Assembly (NCBI GenBank): GCA_022495005.1
Contig: JAGYXB010001948.1
Location: forward strand, 868,001 to 932,000
Reading direction: 5' to 3'
Length of the DNA: 64,000 nucleotides
From: Rhyacophila brunnea
Lineage: Eukaryota > Arthropoda > Insecta > Trichoptera > Rhyacophilidae
Every line of letters starts with the position of its first letter. Position 1 is the first letter of the stretch. A model generated the notes under the pieces. It searched no databases. It was not told the DNA's origin and worked only from the letters and a program-made list of their open reading frames with translations. Both the position numbers and the translations under genes were made by a program. Below are positions 45,162-59,496 of this stretch, in pieces.

Positions 45162-47261
45162 TTAATACTACCTCTCATAATAGCACAAACAAAACGAATC
45201 TTGGCATCTTTTGATGCATGTTGAAACACCAACACTGTGTCGGTAGATGGAAAATATTTGCCGGCCATGGGTCACACAACGCATATGTAGCTCCTTCACA
45301 ATGGTGGGCACCAGGTGACTACGTACATTTGTCTGACTTGGTGAGAGTAGTGGTTTTGTGTAATCATTTTAATTGAAAGAATACTTGTGAAACACTTTTT
45401 CGTATAAAATAAATTGAAATGGTGGCGCCAGCAATATTCAAATATTATTACTATATTGTGTTTCAAATCGATGTAAATTAAAAGTATTGTAAGAGCTGGG
45501 TACTTTAACACTCTCTTCAACCGAATAGAAATACAAGTTTCTATCGGATAAAGCTCTTTCATTTGAGGGCTGTAGAAACAAAAATGACTAATTCAAAGTT
45601 AATAGCAATGTCTTTCTTATAAAGTAGATATTTTAATAAAATTATTTTAATATGCTTAGAAGATATACATAATATAAGAAAAAAATTATACATGTTTGTT
45701 GACATACCATCATTTTACGAAAACGAAAACTACCGTTTTTATAATATGACAAATATTGAAGTACCGATTAAATATACGAAATAATTCAGAACTGTCAATA
45801 ATGTCAAATTAGTTAGAAAATATCTACGATATTTATTATTAAATTTATAGAACGTTACAGAACTATCAATTTACTATATTAGAAATCATTCACTTAATGT
45901 CTAGATCTTGAGTGAAAGATACAAACCAATGGTGATTATTTGATATAAAAAAAAAACACAACCAATACGGGGAGCCTTCTGAAATAGCCCCTATTTATAA
46001 ATGATATGCATCGTATCGTCTATATTATTATACAATGAAGATTATTTGATACTTGACGCTTAACATGTAAAACCAAATGTGTAGGAATCCCTGAAAATCG
46101 TTAACACACGAACCTTTTTCTATGTAAATGTAGATGTCGCTTGCCAATCAAAAAGACGATCAATCACCGAAGAAATAAGAAAGAGGGGAACAAGATCAAG
46201 TGTACTTACGCGAGACACTTACCAAGAAAGGGGATTTATGTTGATTACATTTTTGGAGAAAAAATCATTTATTCTGAAAACTGTATCTAAAAAAGTATCC
46301 CATTGGTTTGAAAAATCTATAGGTTTTTTTTTATATTAAGTTTTAATAAAAATTATGACGGTAAAATGTGTAAAAATAATTTAGGTATCGTTATTGTACC
46401 ATAAAATAATCTAATTATTATCATCATCAGCCAAGACCAACCAAGATAAAAGATGAGGTTTCATTTTAAAATACCATTAGACATAAAAAACCTCTACGTA
46501 TCATAAATTCCCAAATTTTCAAAAAGTAGCTCTTAAATAGATATTAAAATATTACTTATTTATTATAAAATTAAATTATATTTACGATCCCTACAAAAAT
46601 TTAATTAGTATTGATTGTTTGAAAACTCAGAGGCGTCCCTTATAATTATTTAGTCGTCATTTTAAAATATTATATTTGATACTGAGAAATAAACCAATAA
46701 AATCCTTACATAATTATATTATTTATTCTTTTTCTTATTTCAGGATCGCGTTTAAATTATTTTATTTATGTAAGGGTTTGCTTAAGGAAAACGTATTATA
46801 AACACTTTATTATAAGATATTTTAAACACAACAGAAATAAATATCATATTACAAGCTATTCGACAACAAGAAATCGTTGAATTTTTATGATTTTTAGGTG
46901 CCGGATACTTAGGGTGTCAAATTTCAAATAAGTGAAATACAGCAAAATACATTATCCATTCCCCTCGTTAGATGCCCTGGATAATGGGTAAACTATTTGG
47001 ATATCCATAGGAAAATACTTAACCTACCGAGACTGATTGGAATTATTCAACTAACCTTTTTCGGCAATGTTTTATAGTAAAAAAATCGAATCTCAGGGTA
47101 TAGAAAATATGTTTATGCTTCAAACACATATTTTAAAAACTATAGCTGAGGTAGGAAAGGTGTAGCTGAAATGAGATATATTTATTAAAATTAGAAATTA
47201 CAATAAGTACCTACTGAATAACTTGTGAGTAAATTAAAAAAAAACTTATATTGTTTTTCAA
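45162..47261. other. Anonymous DNA
   Basis: A less AT-rich patch at 45160-45330 and another at 46120-46250 show no recognisable frame. The rest is AT-rich and unassigned. Confidence 0.4.
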
Positions 47262-47393
47262 TGTGTATTATAACCCGGAGCATGGACCTAATACATTGTA
47301 AAAGTAACTTACATGTATTTCTAGTACAAAATTAAAAGTCTGTGAATCCTTCACCCCGTAGAGACCCATATGATATTCTTATGAGCGACATGG
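47262..47393 (+). mobile_element. SINE family A fragment (head missing)
   Basis: Starts TTTTTCAATGTGTATTATAA, then CATGGACCTAATACATTG, CCCCGTAGAGACCCATATGA and GAGCGACATGG. These are in the same order as the body and 3' part of the copies at 31.7 and 51.9 kb. The tRNA-like head is absent. Confidence 0.65.
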
Positions 47394-48155
47394 TTAAAAA
47401 ATTAAATATGTACCTAATGCTTAATTTCTGTTTGACTGGATTATTGTTGAATATTGTATTTTGTACTTGTAATTAATGCAGAATTATTTTATGCCCATTA
47501 ATAAAAAGTGTGCAATATTATACGTAGATTAAATAATAGGATTGTGAGATTTTTTTTATTGTTAGAGTTAAGTTAAAAAAGGCTTCGTTAATTTAAAAAA
47601 AGTTCAAAGTTTTATTATGTTATGTTTAAAAGTTCATAAATAATATAATAAAAGTAAAATTAATTAGGTATTATGTACTCATATGTATATGAAAATAGTC
47701 TTTATATCAAAAATTTATATATTTTGTGTTCTTTTCAGTTGGTGCAAATAAAAAAAAAACTGTGGAAATCATTCAAAACTAAAGGTAAGATATTTCTTTT
47801 AATTGTATTAGTTTGTACTTACTTATATATAATTTAATTTTTATAATGCAGATAAACAATCAAAAGATTTAGTTTTTTATTCGGTAAGAAAGTGATCTAA
47901 ATGTGACAATTAAAAACATCAAATGCTTTAAAATGTAAACTAATAAAATAATGATATTTAGAAAATCTTATTTTTAACATTATTTAGATAAAAGAGAAGT
48001 GAAACCACGCCAATGTAAGCAGATTAAATATAAAAGCTTTTAAAAAAAATGCCGGAAGATAGATGCAAAGATGAAAATTAGTTGCTAAAATAAAATTATG
48101 AACAGTAATTTTAATATTGGATGTACTAAATTACACTCATTCATTTATGGAACTA
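47394..48155. other. Anonymous AT-rich DNA
   Basis: No feature recognised. Confidence 0.4.
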
Positions 48156-48490
48156 CAACCCTTGGCGGGTCTTGGCCTCCTTAAAAAACTTTCTCCATCC
48201 TAGACGATCCAGCGGCGATATTCTTTATAAATAAATTATATATAAATCTACTGTGGCGCAGTGTATATTATTATCTATGGGCGCAGACCAGCCATCTTAA
48301 TTTCGGCAGCGCAAAATCTTCTCTAGCTCTCAGGGGTTGCGTACATAGCCCGCCTTGTAGGTATATCCTACTGCATTCTATGAACGTGACCGATCCAGCG
48401 CAGTCTTTACATTTTCATACGCCACGTGATCTTTTCGCCTCTATACAGTGTGTACAGCTCTATTAGCTCATCCCAGCATTATAGCTTATA
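48156..48490 (-). pseudogene. LINE ORF C-terminus fragment (endonuclease-reverse transcriptase type)
   Basis: The minus-strand translation (48460 to 48288) reads ELYTLYRGEKITWRMKM, stop, RLRWIGHVHRM, stop, PTRRAMYATPES, stop, RRFCAAEIKMAG. The block 'RLRW.GHV.RM....P.RA......R' is a familiar C-terminal signature of RTE/CR1-like insect LINE proteins. Three in-frame stops show that it is dead. The plus-strand end CTACAACCCTTGGCGGGTC is probably the 3' non-coding tail. No reverse transcriptase core remains. Assignment to LINE is firm, to clade tentative. Confidence 0.75.
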
Positions 48491-48501
48491 TTATAATATG
48501 C

Positions 48502-48525
48502 ATATATATATATATATATATATAT
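48502..48525. repeat. (AT)n microsatellite
   Basis: About 12 uninterrupted AT units. Confidence 0.9.
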
Positions 48526-50521
48526 TATATACTACTTAACCAGTATTTTATCACATTAAATTAATATAACTCACATAATTAAGTAAATAAATACATATGT
48601 AGGTATATATATATTAATATTGTTTTTTACACATCCAAATACCGTATTTTTCTAATATTGTTAGACAGAATATGCAAAAGTCGTACCAAAATAGATTAGT
48701 TTTTATTCAAATATTTTATTGAATATTTCAATGGTGAACTTTTTTGTTTTTCCTTGACAGATCTGTAAAAATGAAATTTATTCTCAATTTTCGCTGTGTC
48801 ATCGAGTGTCACTGCCATGTGTGCCATATAAATTTCATTTCTTGGCAAGCTTCATATTTTTATTGCAAAATCCATTATTTACGATAAATACAATTTGATA
48901 CTTAAGTGAAATAAGAAAAATATATTTTAAAACAGTTTTGATGAAATTGTATTTGTGCAGATTATCTCGATCGTAATAAACGTAAAAAAGAGAAACTAAC
49001 AGTATATTATATACTGCACTAGTTACAAATATTTATTATTTTTTAATCATATTTCTCCCTAACCAATCTCCAATTCTATCTTTTCTATATCATTCAAGAA
49101 TAATATTAACACAATATTATATTTTTCAGTTCATTTAAATTAGCATAAATTTTTTATTGCAATTGGATGTATCGATATTTTGTTAGTAAATTTAATTGTA
49201 CTCAATGGCATACTTAAATTGTTTTAAAAATAAGGTTTTATGTTATAGATATTATAATATACCAAACTCAAATACAGTAGAATTATTATAAAAATCAAAC
49301 CATTATAATGAAGACACGGACATGCCTGCTTAATTAAATAAATAATACTTATATAATTATATAACCCTGTCATTTTGTCATCATAGTTTAATAAATATTA
49401 TGTTGGTAATTAGAGCATTATCGATATATGTATCATTCAATATGTAAATTTATTACCTATAACAATACTTTTTAATTATCAATATATTACATACAATTTA
49501 AGATTGTTTTATTCTTCATTGAACACATATAATTCGAAATCCTCAGAAACATACCTATTCTTTCAAGGTGTTCCAAATTTTGTAAAGTTTATTTTGATAG
49601 CAAGGCTATGTAATGTTCCATGTCATATCATAGTAAACTTTGGTAGTACCTACAAAAATGAATGGTTTATTCGAATAGTCAGAAATTTCGTTTAAAATAC
49701 TTCACACACAAAGTTCGTTGTAGTTTGAATTGTGTCTGAAATACGACTATTTATCTTAACGGCCTCAGAAGTCACGCAACGCACGTTTGCCGTATAAACT
49801 CCATCCCTTGAAGTAATTTCTAACAATAGACTCGAAGACGAGGACTTTCATACTTGCATAACTTACAGAATTCCAAGTCTATGGACCTTTATTAAATTTT
49901 CTAGATTTTATCAATGAAGTGAGTTGATGAACGTTTGCAGACGCATGTTTTAATAGTAATATATTATACTGAAATGTAATCAGTTGGTAATATTAAACAG
50001 CTGCCATTAAGAAAATTCAAAAATGAAAGTTTTACTGTATATGACCTGCTTTCCCTTTCATCATCCGACAAGTTTTTAAATCGGTTAAGTGAGTATCCAC
50101 CAAAATGGTAAAAAACACTGGAAACTATTAAAACAGTGATCCAAGTACAACCTATGTGAAAAATAATATTATTGGTACCCATGCACTAGAGCGCGTTTAT
50201 TCAGATTATAATTATTTTAATATAATATAATAAAGCTGATACCGTATACTAACTTAATAACGCTACAGATCATTAGTTATATGAGCAATTGTAAAACCGA
50301 CCTCCAGGCTATTCCATATTTGATTTTTTTAACCGGTTCAAGTATGCATTTTTCATATAATTACTAGAATAGCTTTTCTGTATAATTATGTGAGGCTCCA
50401 GATGTAACACTCATTCATAACTATTGAAAGGTTTGCGTTGCATCGTTTTGAAAATCAACGCAAATAAAAACAATAAAGTATAATAGCCTTTTCTGATCCT
50501 GATTTCTCCCTTTTTAGCTAA
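48526..50521. other. Anonymous AT-rich DNA
   Basis: No supported feature. The small frames at 49504 and 49964 have no recognisable motif. Confidence 0.4.
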
Positions 50522-50830
50522 AAGAAAACCATCAAGAGTATCAACAGCTTTAAATACTTAGAGGTCAAAAATTACGGAAGATAGAATTTTGCAAATAGAG
50601 CTCGCTATTCTAATTGAAATGGCAAAAGCAACATGCAACTCGTTACAAAATTTCTGGGACTGTACTCGATTAAAACGAAATACCGCCTATTCAACGTTAG
50701 AGTTATGACGGTGTTGCTTTACAGTAGCGAGTCATGGTATAATATAAAGGCTTTGAGCAAGCGTCTACGGAGATTTGATCCTTTAAGAATAGAATTTTGC
50801 TGCGGATACTGTATGACGTATGTATAACCT
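50522..50830 (+). pseudogene. LINE reverse transcriptase thumb-region fragment
   Basis: The translation contains INSFKYLEV near the start, then after stops NMQLVTKFLGLYSIKTKYRL, FNVRVMTVLLYSSESWYN and LSKRLRRFDPLRIE. It fits the conserved run 'FKYLG...', 'K.RL....V...LLYG.E.W......RL..F..R.LR' found just after the reverse transcriptase palm in RTE/CR1-like LINEs, the same protein type as the fragment at 48.2 kb but on the opposite strand. Stops and frame changes make it non-functional. Endonuclease and active-site boxes are missing. Confidence 0.75.
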
Positions 50831-51879
50831 CATTAATGGCAAAAATGTGTATTTGGACCAAAAGTCTGTACTTATTGACTTGAACAAGTGGTTAACATAC
50901 TGTATATTTAAAGCTAATGATTATAATGATTGATTAAACTTAAATTCTGAATTGTATACAATCATTTTCGTTGATTAATTATTGAAATATAGATAGTTCT
51001 ACTTTTGATTCTATACAAAGCAATTAAAATAAACAAATGAATGATGTTATCAATTGTTTTAAGTGAATGAGAAAGTTTTTGTACTTTCGGTTCAAATTGA
51101 TTCTTGACTAATAACAAGTATCGTGTATTTGGCACCAAATATAAACTTTTAAGAAGAAAGCATAATATAACAATATATTTTATGTTTCAGCAGATGCTGA
51201 AATGTAAAACAAAAAGTTGTAGCATGAAAAGTTTAACGCGTTACATCTGCATATAAAATGGAAAATATTTTTTAACTGTTTCAACGATGTTATTCAACAC
51301 GGTGGGAAATTTGTTTTCTTTACAAGTATTATCCATTTGTTATTTTGAATTTTTTTATTATAAAGCATTTACATTTTTTTTAATGGAAAATTGAATGGTT
51401 TGAAGAAAATAACCCAATATAAATGTATTCCAAAACCATCGATTAAAGAAATTGAAATATAGGGAATGTTGAATATTTACAGCTTATTCCTTATTTGAAT
51501 CAATTAATGAATATATACATTTTTAACAATCAGTTATTTTTATTATTTAAAAGTTTATTATTTTCGTAGAAAAATTAGACCTTCCCGAAAACATACTTGA
51601 ATAATAAAATGTGTCATACAGATGGATTCATAATTGTAATAAAAAACGCTCCGTAGTATTGGTATAAATAACATAAGTATCTATGGCATTACAAAACAAC
51701 CCCGTTCTACTGAATAATTTATTTCACAACAAATAAAATTATAATTAATCAATAATTCAGATTGAATAATATCATTTACAATTTGAATAATTCGAGTTTT
51801 CTGCCAATTAAATTAGTCATATCAATAGATTTTACTTTTTATTTATTGATTTACAAATACAGTAACTGTAAAGTTACAT
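50831..51879. other. Anonymous AT-rich DNA
   Basis: No feature recognised. Confidence 0.4.
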
Positions 51880-52120
51880 ACACGATAGCTGAGCTTACAA
51901 TGCCGTGGGTCTTGGGTTTGACTCTCGGGTCTGGAAAATAAATCCCATGTTTTTCAATGTGTGCTTGAACACTATGGACAAAATAGAATATGGATCTGTT
52001 TGGTTGCGCAAGTGGGTAATAGCCATTTCTCGTAGAAACAAAAAATTGCTAATACAACTACCACTCTGTGGAGGCCCATATTTTGATCTTGTTAGACTCG
52101 GACATTTAAAAAAAAGGAAA
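51880..52120 (+). mobile_element. SINE family A copy (~240 bp)
   Basis: Opens with A-box-like ATAGCTGAGCTTACAATGCC and B-box-like GGGTTTGACTC. Then GGGTCTGGAAAATA, TTTTTCAATGTGTGCTTG, AGCCATTTCTCGTAGAAAC, ACTCTGTGGAGGCCCATAT and GTTAGACTCGGACATT parallel the 31.7 kb copy on the other strand. An open frame of 76 codons inside is accidental. Confidence 0.8.
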
Positions 52121-54078
52121 AATATTTGTCATTAAAAATCATTAAATCAATATAAGTATGTGTCCCAAAATTTATTACATTTGTTTTTACTTTTTTTGTG
52201 TTATTGAAAAACAAATAAAATAGTTTTGTAATCAATTATTGAACCGCTCAAAGAATGCCAGTTTGTGCCAAAAATACTTTGCATCAGCGTCTTCCATGCC
52301 ATATTATTATATCAACAAAAATGAGTTATAAATTGTAATTAACGTGAATAGTATTATAATGGTAGAGTAATTATTATTGAACTTTTTGATACCAGCAGTG
52401 AATAAGTTTAAATTGGTTAATACGTTCGCCGGATTTCATAGCCTCAGACGGTTCATTAGTGTAATCCAAATACAAAAGTGTAGATCAACATCTCAGCAAC
52501 TTTGCAAGATATGAGGCAAAATATAATAGCCACTCGTCATGGAATTTATTGTAGAAAAGGCTGGAATCTGTGTGCACTCCAATTAAGGATATTTTGTTTC
52601 ATGCTATTTTTAAAACTAAAAAAATGTTAAATTTGCATATTATTTCTAGTTTACAGTTCGACTATTTTTTCCAGTTCTCAAGTTAAAATAAATAATATAG
52701 GTTGATGAATTTATTATACACTGATATATTGTATGCGATCAATTTTTTATATATATTTTTCATGACAATTTCAATAGCTGTATTGTTATTTTTATGACTT
52801 ACTTAAATGACTTTTTACTCGAACGATTGTAGAATGAAAACTCATCTTGATATTATATTTAGTTATCTGGTAAAACTTGTACTGTATGAACGTTAGTTTG
52901 TGTCTACCTTTAAATTGGTTGTTAAATAAAAGATTTCGGTAGGTATGTTATATGAAAAAAAAATAAGATTGATGTATAAGTCAATACATCAACATTAAAG
53001 CGTTTGATTTATATAATTATCAACATGCTTTGACATTTGAAAAATATTAAATACAACATTTATTCAAAAATAGAAAAGAAGGGCAGATCAAAGTGTTTTT
53101 GCCTAATGAAATGAGTGAACATTTCAACTGATTAGTGAAACGCTTACTTTTTGAAAAGATTTCTGTTTATTGCGTACCTACCTAATAGAATTCTACCTTT
53201 TTAAAGTAAAGCTTTTGACTCTCCACGAATGGCATTGTAAATATTCTAAACATTAACATTCTCAACACTTATAATTTTACATTGGGTTTCATCAATATAT
53301 ATTTTTAATATATTATATAAATTTTGACATTAATTTTCAAATATAGTCACATTGTTAATAAAATTGATGAAAAATCATATTAATTTAAAATACAAATAAA
53401 ACGGTTTTTGAATTTTAATTTTTTACTAATAGCTTAAGGTCTTATTTAATAAAGGTCTGTATTATATTTATATACGTGAGGTACCTACATTATAATTTAA
53501 AAACTTAAAACGTAAAAAAAAAAGTTCGTTGTTTTACCCATCTTAAAAGAATGATCAAGTAAAACTGGACACGACTGCATGTGAGCAAGTCAGTGGATAA
53601 GTTTTGAAAAAATATATGTGTTTTTTGTCGTTTTGTATATTACGATCCTGAATTATTATACTTGTTTAGAATATACAATATTTTATGTCATTTCCAACGA
53701 GATGTAAAAAATAATTCCTTATTAAATAATATAATGCTGAATAACTGCTTAAAAAAAATCGTGTTAAACACAGATCTGAAGCTTACTTTATTAGAAATAT
53801 TTACACGTATTTTACCAAGGAAAAAAGCGAATAATTGACAAACGAAGAAAGGTTTTGAGAGGAAACTCAATTTTCCCCAATATTCGTCAGCGAATTGAAA
53901 CAGTATAAAATGTGATTCCTAACGTTTTCCTTTACACATTTTTTTAAAAATTATTTGAAATTATATTGATCCATACAATATAAACATATAATATATAATG
54001 AGTCATCTTATCTAAAGCAGTATGTAATTAACATACAAAATTTGAAAACACAAATATATGACTACTAGAAAAAATCTT
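52121..54078. other. Anonymous AT-rich DNA
   Basis: No feature recognised. Confidence 0.4.
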
Positions 54079-54165
54079 TCTGAAAAAAAATACGACATCC
54101 AGTAGGATTTGTACCTGCGTCCACTAGATTGGCGTCAATGTGTCTACCGACTAAACTATGTGCGT
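54079..54165 (-). mobile_element. SINE family B copy (tRNA-like head)
   Basis: The minus strand reads TAGTTTAGTCGGTAGA (A-box-like), TTGACGCCAATCTAG, CAGGTACAAATCCTACTGG (B-box-like) and GATGTCGTATTTTTTTTC. It matches 55370-55475 across the head and into the T-rich tail. Confidence 0.7.
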
Positions 54166-55369
54166 CCCATTGAGTTTCGACAAATTTAACTAGTAGCTTT
54201 ATTATACCTCTCTGAAGCGCTTCACAAATTACGCTATTTTTGGCAGACGGCTTTTGTATTTTAACTCAAAGTATTCATTAACTTAATAACTAACCAGCGT
54301 TAGGATTTCTCCAAATTTTAGTGATAACCTACTTACACTAACATTTGGAGATCGGTGCAATTATTATCAATATAATCGATATGGTAACTGTTTGGATTTT
54401 AATTATATCTTTTGTTTACCATTAGTAATTATGATTTTTGTTTTTATGTACGAATAAAATAATGAAATAGTATAGTTATTTGATTTTTTTTAAGAAATCA
54501 CTTAATACACTGTTCTATTTTGACATTTACGTATCATTGTAGAAGCCAGTCTCAGCCTTTGAAATGAGCTTAAAATGCCGTAACACATGTAACACTATAA
54601 TTAGGTATAAAAATATAACAAATAATAATCGTAGAAATCGAAGAAATTATTAAATTTAATAATGTTGTACCTATAAGGTAAATTGATAGCAATTTTCATG
54701 TTCATATACCGTTAAAAAAAGTAAACCAAGTTTAGTTCTTTATTTAAAAGAGTTTTATTAAATTACTACAACTCAAAATTACTTAATACAAATGAAAAGT
54801 GCTTACAATAAAAAATAATTTTTAAATAATTTTACGTAAACATTTTAGAAACCGTGAATCACAACATAATACGTAGAATATAAGATTCTTATTTTGCGTT
54901 CTTTATTCCGTACAACGCCTGTATTTTTTGGAAAGTGAAATATTTTATTCGTCAAAACAGGAAGCTTGGTTATATTAATTCTATGGTTATTTTGCAGGAC
55001 AAAGTATTATTGACACATTTAAAAATGATTTGAGTTTATTTTATTTTGATGAGTGATGCAGGTTAGTGATTAAAATAAATGGCACGTGTATTTAAAATGT
55101 ACACAATCGATGATCACTCGGTGAAAAACTAGTCGAAAATATCTCAGCCTGTATCAACAGTTTTTTGCAGTCTGTAATAGTAACAAATATTTTCCTACCG
55201 ATATTTGTCGTATTTTAAATTATTTTTAACATACTGTTAAATTAATGCTCAAATATTAATCATTGTATTATGTGTGATGTGTATGATAACGTAGAGACTG
55301 ATAATTATATAGTAAGGTAAGCACTTCATGTAACAACAACTAGTTAAAATCGTCGTAATTAACTAAGAT
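54166..55369. other. Anonymous AT-rich DNA between SINE B copies
   Basis: No feature recognised. Confidence 0.4.
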
Positions 55370-55475
55370 ACCCGTAGTTTAATTGAAAAATCATACTGAC
55401 GCAAATCCAGCAGATACAGGTTCAAGTTCCGTCGGGTGTTTTTTTCTGTGTGTGTATATGCATGGTATGTTTTCA
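55370..55475 (+). mobile_element. SINE family B copy (tRNA-like head)
   Basis: CCGTAGTTTAATTG, CTGACGCAAATCCAGCAG, CAGGTTCAAGTTCCGTCGGG (B-box) and GTGTTTTTTTCTG align with the minus-strand copy at 54079-54165. The family differs from A in the spacing and in having a T-rich block right after the head. Confidence 0.7.
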
Positions 55476-58400
55476 AATTATGTAGGTATATTCAATTATA
55501 ATATAGTCAGTAGTTTTTGATAAATAGAGGAAGTGAATAAAATACGGGATATGCTATCCGTAGTGAATTAACATAATATTCTGATAAACAATTGATGCAT
55601 ATGCTTATATCACGTTTTAATTTGACCTGTTATCGATTGACTACTAAGGACGTGCAAACATATTTACGACCATGACTTTCCATCAAGTATACAAATATAA
55701 AAACTGCCGATACAATAGAGTGAGGTATAGGTTGTATATAACGTAACGTTGCATGTTGTTCTATACTTGAAACTCCGGTCAAGATTGACTGATTATTATT
55801 TTGTCAAGGTGACTCGACCGAAATTGAAGGACATTTCTATTATGAATGCGAGCGAATTCATTGAGCTTTTGTATGCTTTTCTGACATTTGAAACAAATGA
55901 TCTCTGAAAAAATTAATTAGTAAGATACATATTACTTATCTACGAGTTTGATGCTTGAATTTTACTAGTAGGTAACTAAATTGATACTTCATATAATATC
56001 AATAAAGTTATCATTGTTGGCTTCTTCCAAAAACTGGTTTCTATCCCAAAAAGACATTTAATCTCTTATGGTGCATTAAAGTCATCTCAATCTCGATCGT
56101 CAAACTATGCACAATATACAGTCCGTCTTGCTAGTGGCTCCTCTGGTATTTTATTAACTTATAAAGTTAGTGAAGTCATTGTATTAAAAGATACCATTTT
56201 AATATCGTACACTGATGAAATACTAAACAATCTAATAAAAAGATAAAATTGTCACTATTTTTTTCCAATTTTTTTTAATTATAATTAACTGTAGTACTTA
56301 TATAATTATAGAAATAGTATATAACCTGGTTCAGGATATTGTTTTTTTTCTTTCCCTAATATTTATAGACAAATACAACCAAAAAAGTGTTGGCGATCCT
56401 TATAAAACACTAATTTAGCCACCAAAATTATGGGTAGATTATCAAATTACGAAGTATCTTTGTACATAATTTAAATTTTGCAAATTATTTCTGGGTAGGT
56501 ACAAAAGATTTTTACTAAGTAAGCAAGTTAATCCTTATTATTTAAACCGAGCCAAATTTAAGCAAAAGAAAAAACAATAGACATTCTTAGCCGCTCAAAA
56601 TGGAGGTGATTATTTTGATTTAATTACAAATACAGGTGAAAGGAAAGTTTCAATAGATTTGGGTAGCAGGGGCACTTAGTCGATTTGAAAGAGATTTACA
56701 CTCTCGACCGAACAACATTATTTGGATGGAACGGTGTTTCGAAAACAAGTACCAGAAGTTTATCCTTCAAGTTTATTATTATGTCTTATAATGATAAAAT
56801 ATGTATAGTGATTGGATGAAATGATAACTATTATATAAATGGAGAATATTATTTTCCGTTATTTGCAAAGGTGCGTATACCAACGCAAATTTTGACACAA
56901 TTGATATAATTGACAATATCACTAAGAGAATTAGTGAGGAATATTGTAATAATACAATTCTCTTGGAGGGTCTCTCGGTACAATCTTGTAATTTCAATTT
57001 AAACAGATTAACCGAACGACGGTTAATACGAGAACATACGAAATAGACTACGAAAATCAATAGGAAATTTAATTAAAATATTTAGGAAGTAATGTGTGTC
57101 GTAAATGTAATAATATTATAATCATTAAACATGAGTTAATAACTAGATCATTATTATTATAGATTACTTTTGATCCTACTCATGAAGCCGTGAGTCATGA
57201 CTTCAAGTCAGTGACTATTAAAAATGCATATTATTTATTTTTTCAATATGTATAATATTTTGATTCCATGCAAGAACCATAGGTGGTCCATATGGTATGC
57301 TTACCAAAGGTGATTTTTTCACGTTTTTATAGTATTATGTTCACTAATTTAAGGCAAAGAGTTTTTGACCGTAGAGAGAAATTTGATAGTCTAATGGGGG
57401 CGTTTTTATTTTTTTTTATTTTTCGCTCATTTAGTTGGTGGCTCTGACGCTTTTTTGTTACATATCACCCAGATTCACTCTACCGGCAACTTTGCTATAA
57501 AAAAAGTTTCACCTCAAAAACATTGCAAGAATTCAATTGAAATACAATACAAGTATAGGGTTGGCGTGTGCAATTTACGGTGAAAAATAGTTCTAGTGGA
57601 TTAAAAAGTAAACTCAGTTCGTATTAAATAGCTACACGCGGCTGTGTTTAATTTAAACCGGATTTTTGGCGATTACGATAACGATAAAGCCCTGGCATTG
57701 TTTTATTATACTAATATTAAGTTTACACCTATTATTAAAATGATTATAATGAACTACTAACCTTAAAAATATTGCTTAATTACGTATAAAAATGTATTTA
57801 ATCTATTTATTGGAACTTATGGTATAAAGTATTATTTTTCGTATACTTTTGGTTTTCTTTAAAAAATCTTACTCACCTGAACATATTCAAATAATTAAAT
57901 AACGAAAAGTTTATTTAAAAGAACTTTTTGACGTGAGTTTAATTATTATGTATACTTTTCAGTTCTGTTCTGAAAGATTTATTTTCAATTAAATACACAT
58001 ACACTTGGGATTAAACTGGCTTGGATTTCTTGAGTATACGTTCGGTAAACATAAATCAAATGCAAATTATCTAACGAAGCATACAGCACCATAAGTTTTA
58101 AGTAACGTGTGCTTTAAATTGAGGTAATAAATTTACATTCGTTATTTAGTTATCTTAATAATATTACAATATTGCTTATCTCGTTCGTGAATATACCCTT
58201 CAAAAAGGTTGAGAAAATTGTGTACTCAGTGAAAAAGGATTGTATGGTTTCAGAAAACTTAGAAGTATAATATATTACCTTAAGTCGTATAAAATAATAT
58301 TATACGTACCTAATTATTTAAAGCATTACCTTTACGATACACCATGATGCTAGTGTATATAACATTTTCCGATACAAATTGCGTAATTCATGAGATCGAA

Positions 58401-59496
58401 AATAATATTACACTTACAATATGTATCTATTGTAAATGGTATTTATTTGTGTGTCAGTATACCATTTTATTTCTGTATTACTTATTTCAATCCTATATAT
58501 TATGATGTAATAATTTACTATTAAACCCGTTCACTGTTAGATATTTTTAGCCAATAGAGTTTGCCTCTATTAATTTCACGACGCCTTAATCACAATGAGT
58601 AGTTTTCGGCTTCAAAAGAAACGGTAAAACAATACAAGTTGAATTCCTTTTCCTTTTGGCATTAGTAACTAATGTCTTTAGTAAGACCCATTTTCCCAAT
58701 TACTTCGTTATTAGTTAGTTCGTTGCTCAGACAATCGTATAAGCCCCGTAAAACATATAAATTATTATCAACATTAAAATCATGACACAATAAATAGTAA
58801 GGCTTTCCTTCTACGTTCTTAATATATGTTCTTAACATTACTCATATGGGTAAAAGGTTACAGCTACGTTTTCTATATCTAGTTGGGTTAGTTAAGATTG
58901 TATGAAATTATACACTTAACTATAAGTATGTAATTTTTTTATATTGAAAAGCACTGATTTTAAAATCTAAATCGGTAGTCAAATGCTTAATTATATATAA
59001 TCTAATATAATATATTTTTTATATATGGTTTTATCATGTTAAAAACGAGCCTTCATTTTCACTCGACCCGCTTTGTGCTTCCCTTTTGAATATTTTACAT
59101 TGGCTATAATAATATGATACGTTTCATCGTACTATCTTTTTGAGCGCATCTATGATTTCTCTTCATATCATCGACTTCTCAGAAGTGAAGCCAAAATATG
59201 ATTATATCCTATTCTCGCTAACATCTTTACGATAAATTCACAAAATGATTACAATATCTAGGAACGAATACGAAAAAGAACATAGTATATAATTAAAAAG
59301 ATTGATACTTTTTAGTACATCAAAAATTTGAAAATTTACTATTACTTTCTATTATTGGATAGAGTTACAAGTCACAAAAAAGAAGAATTTTACAACAAAA
59401 CAAGAAAACTCAAAAACAATTTTACACAGTTAAATACAATACTAATAGAAACCGTTAAACACAGCGTTAAACACCGTTCGACAGTTAAATACAATT
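55476..59496. other. Anonymous AT-rich DNA
   Basis: No supported gene. Minor items: a 7-bp dyad AATAGAG/CTCTATT near 58553-58571, and a direct pair CAGTTAAATACAA just upstream of the hairpin (about 59427 and 59472). Confidence 0.4.

Noticed and set aside
17855..55475. Functional tRNA genes at the A/B-box sites
   Set aside because: The heads do not form complete cloverleaves with proper acceptor stems, and they continue into shared SINE bodies.
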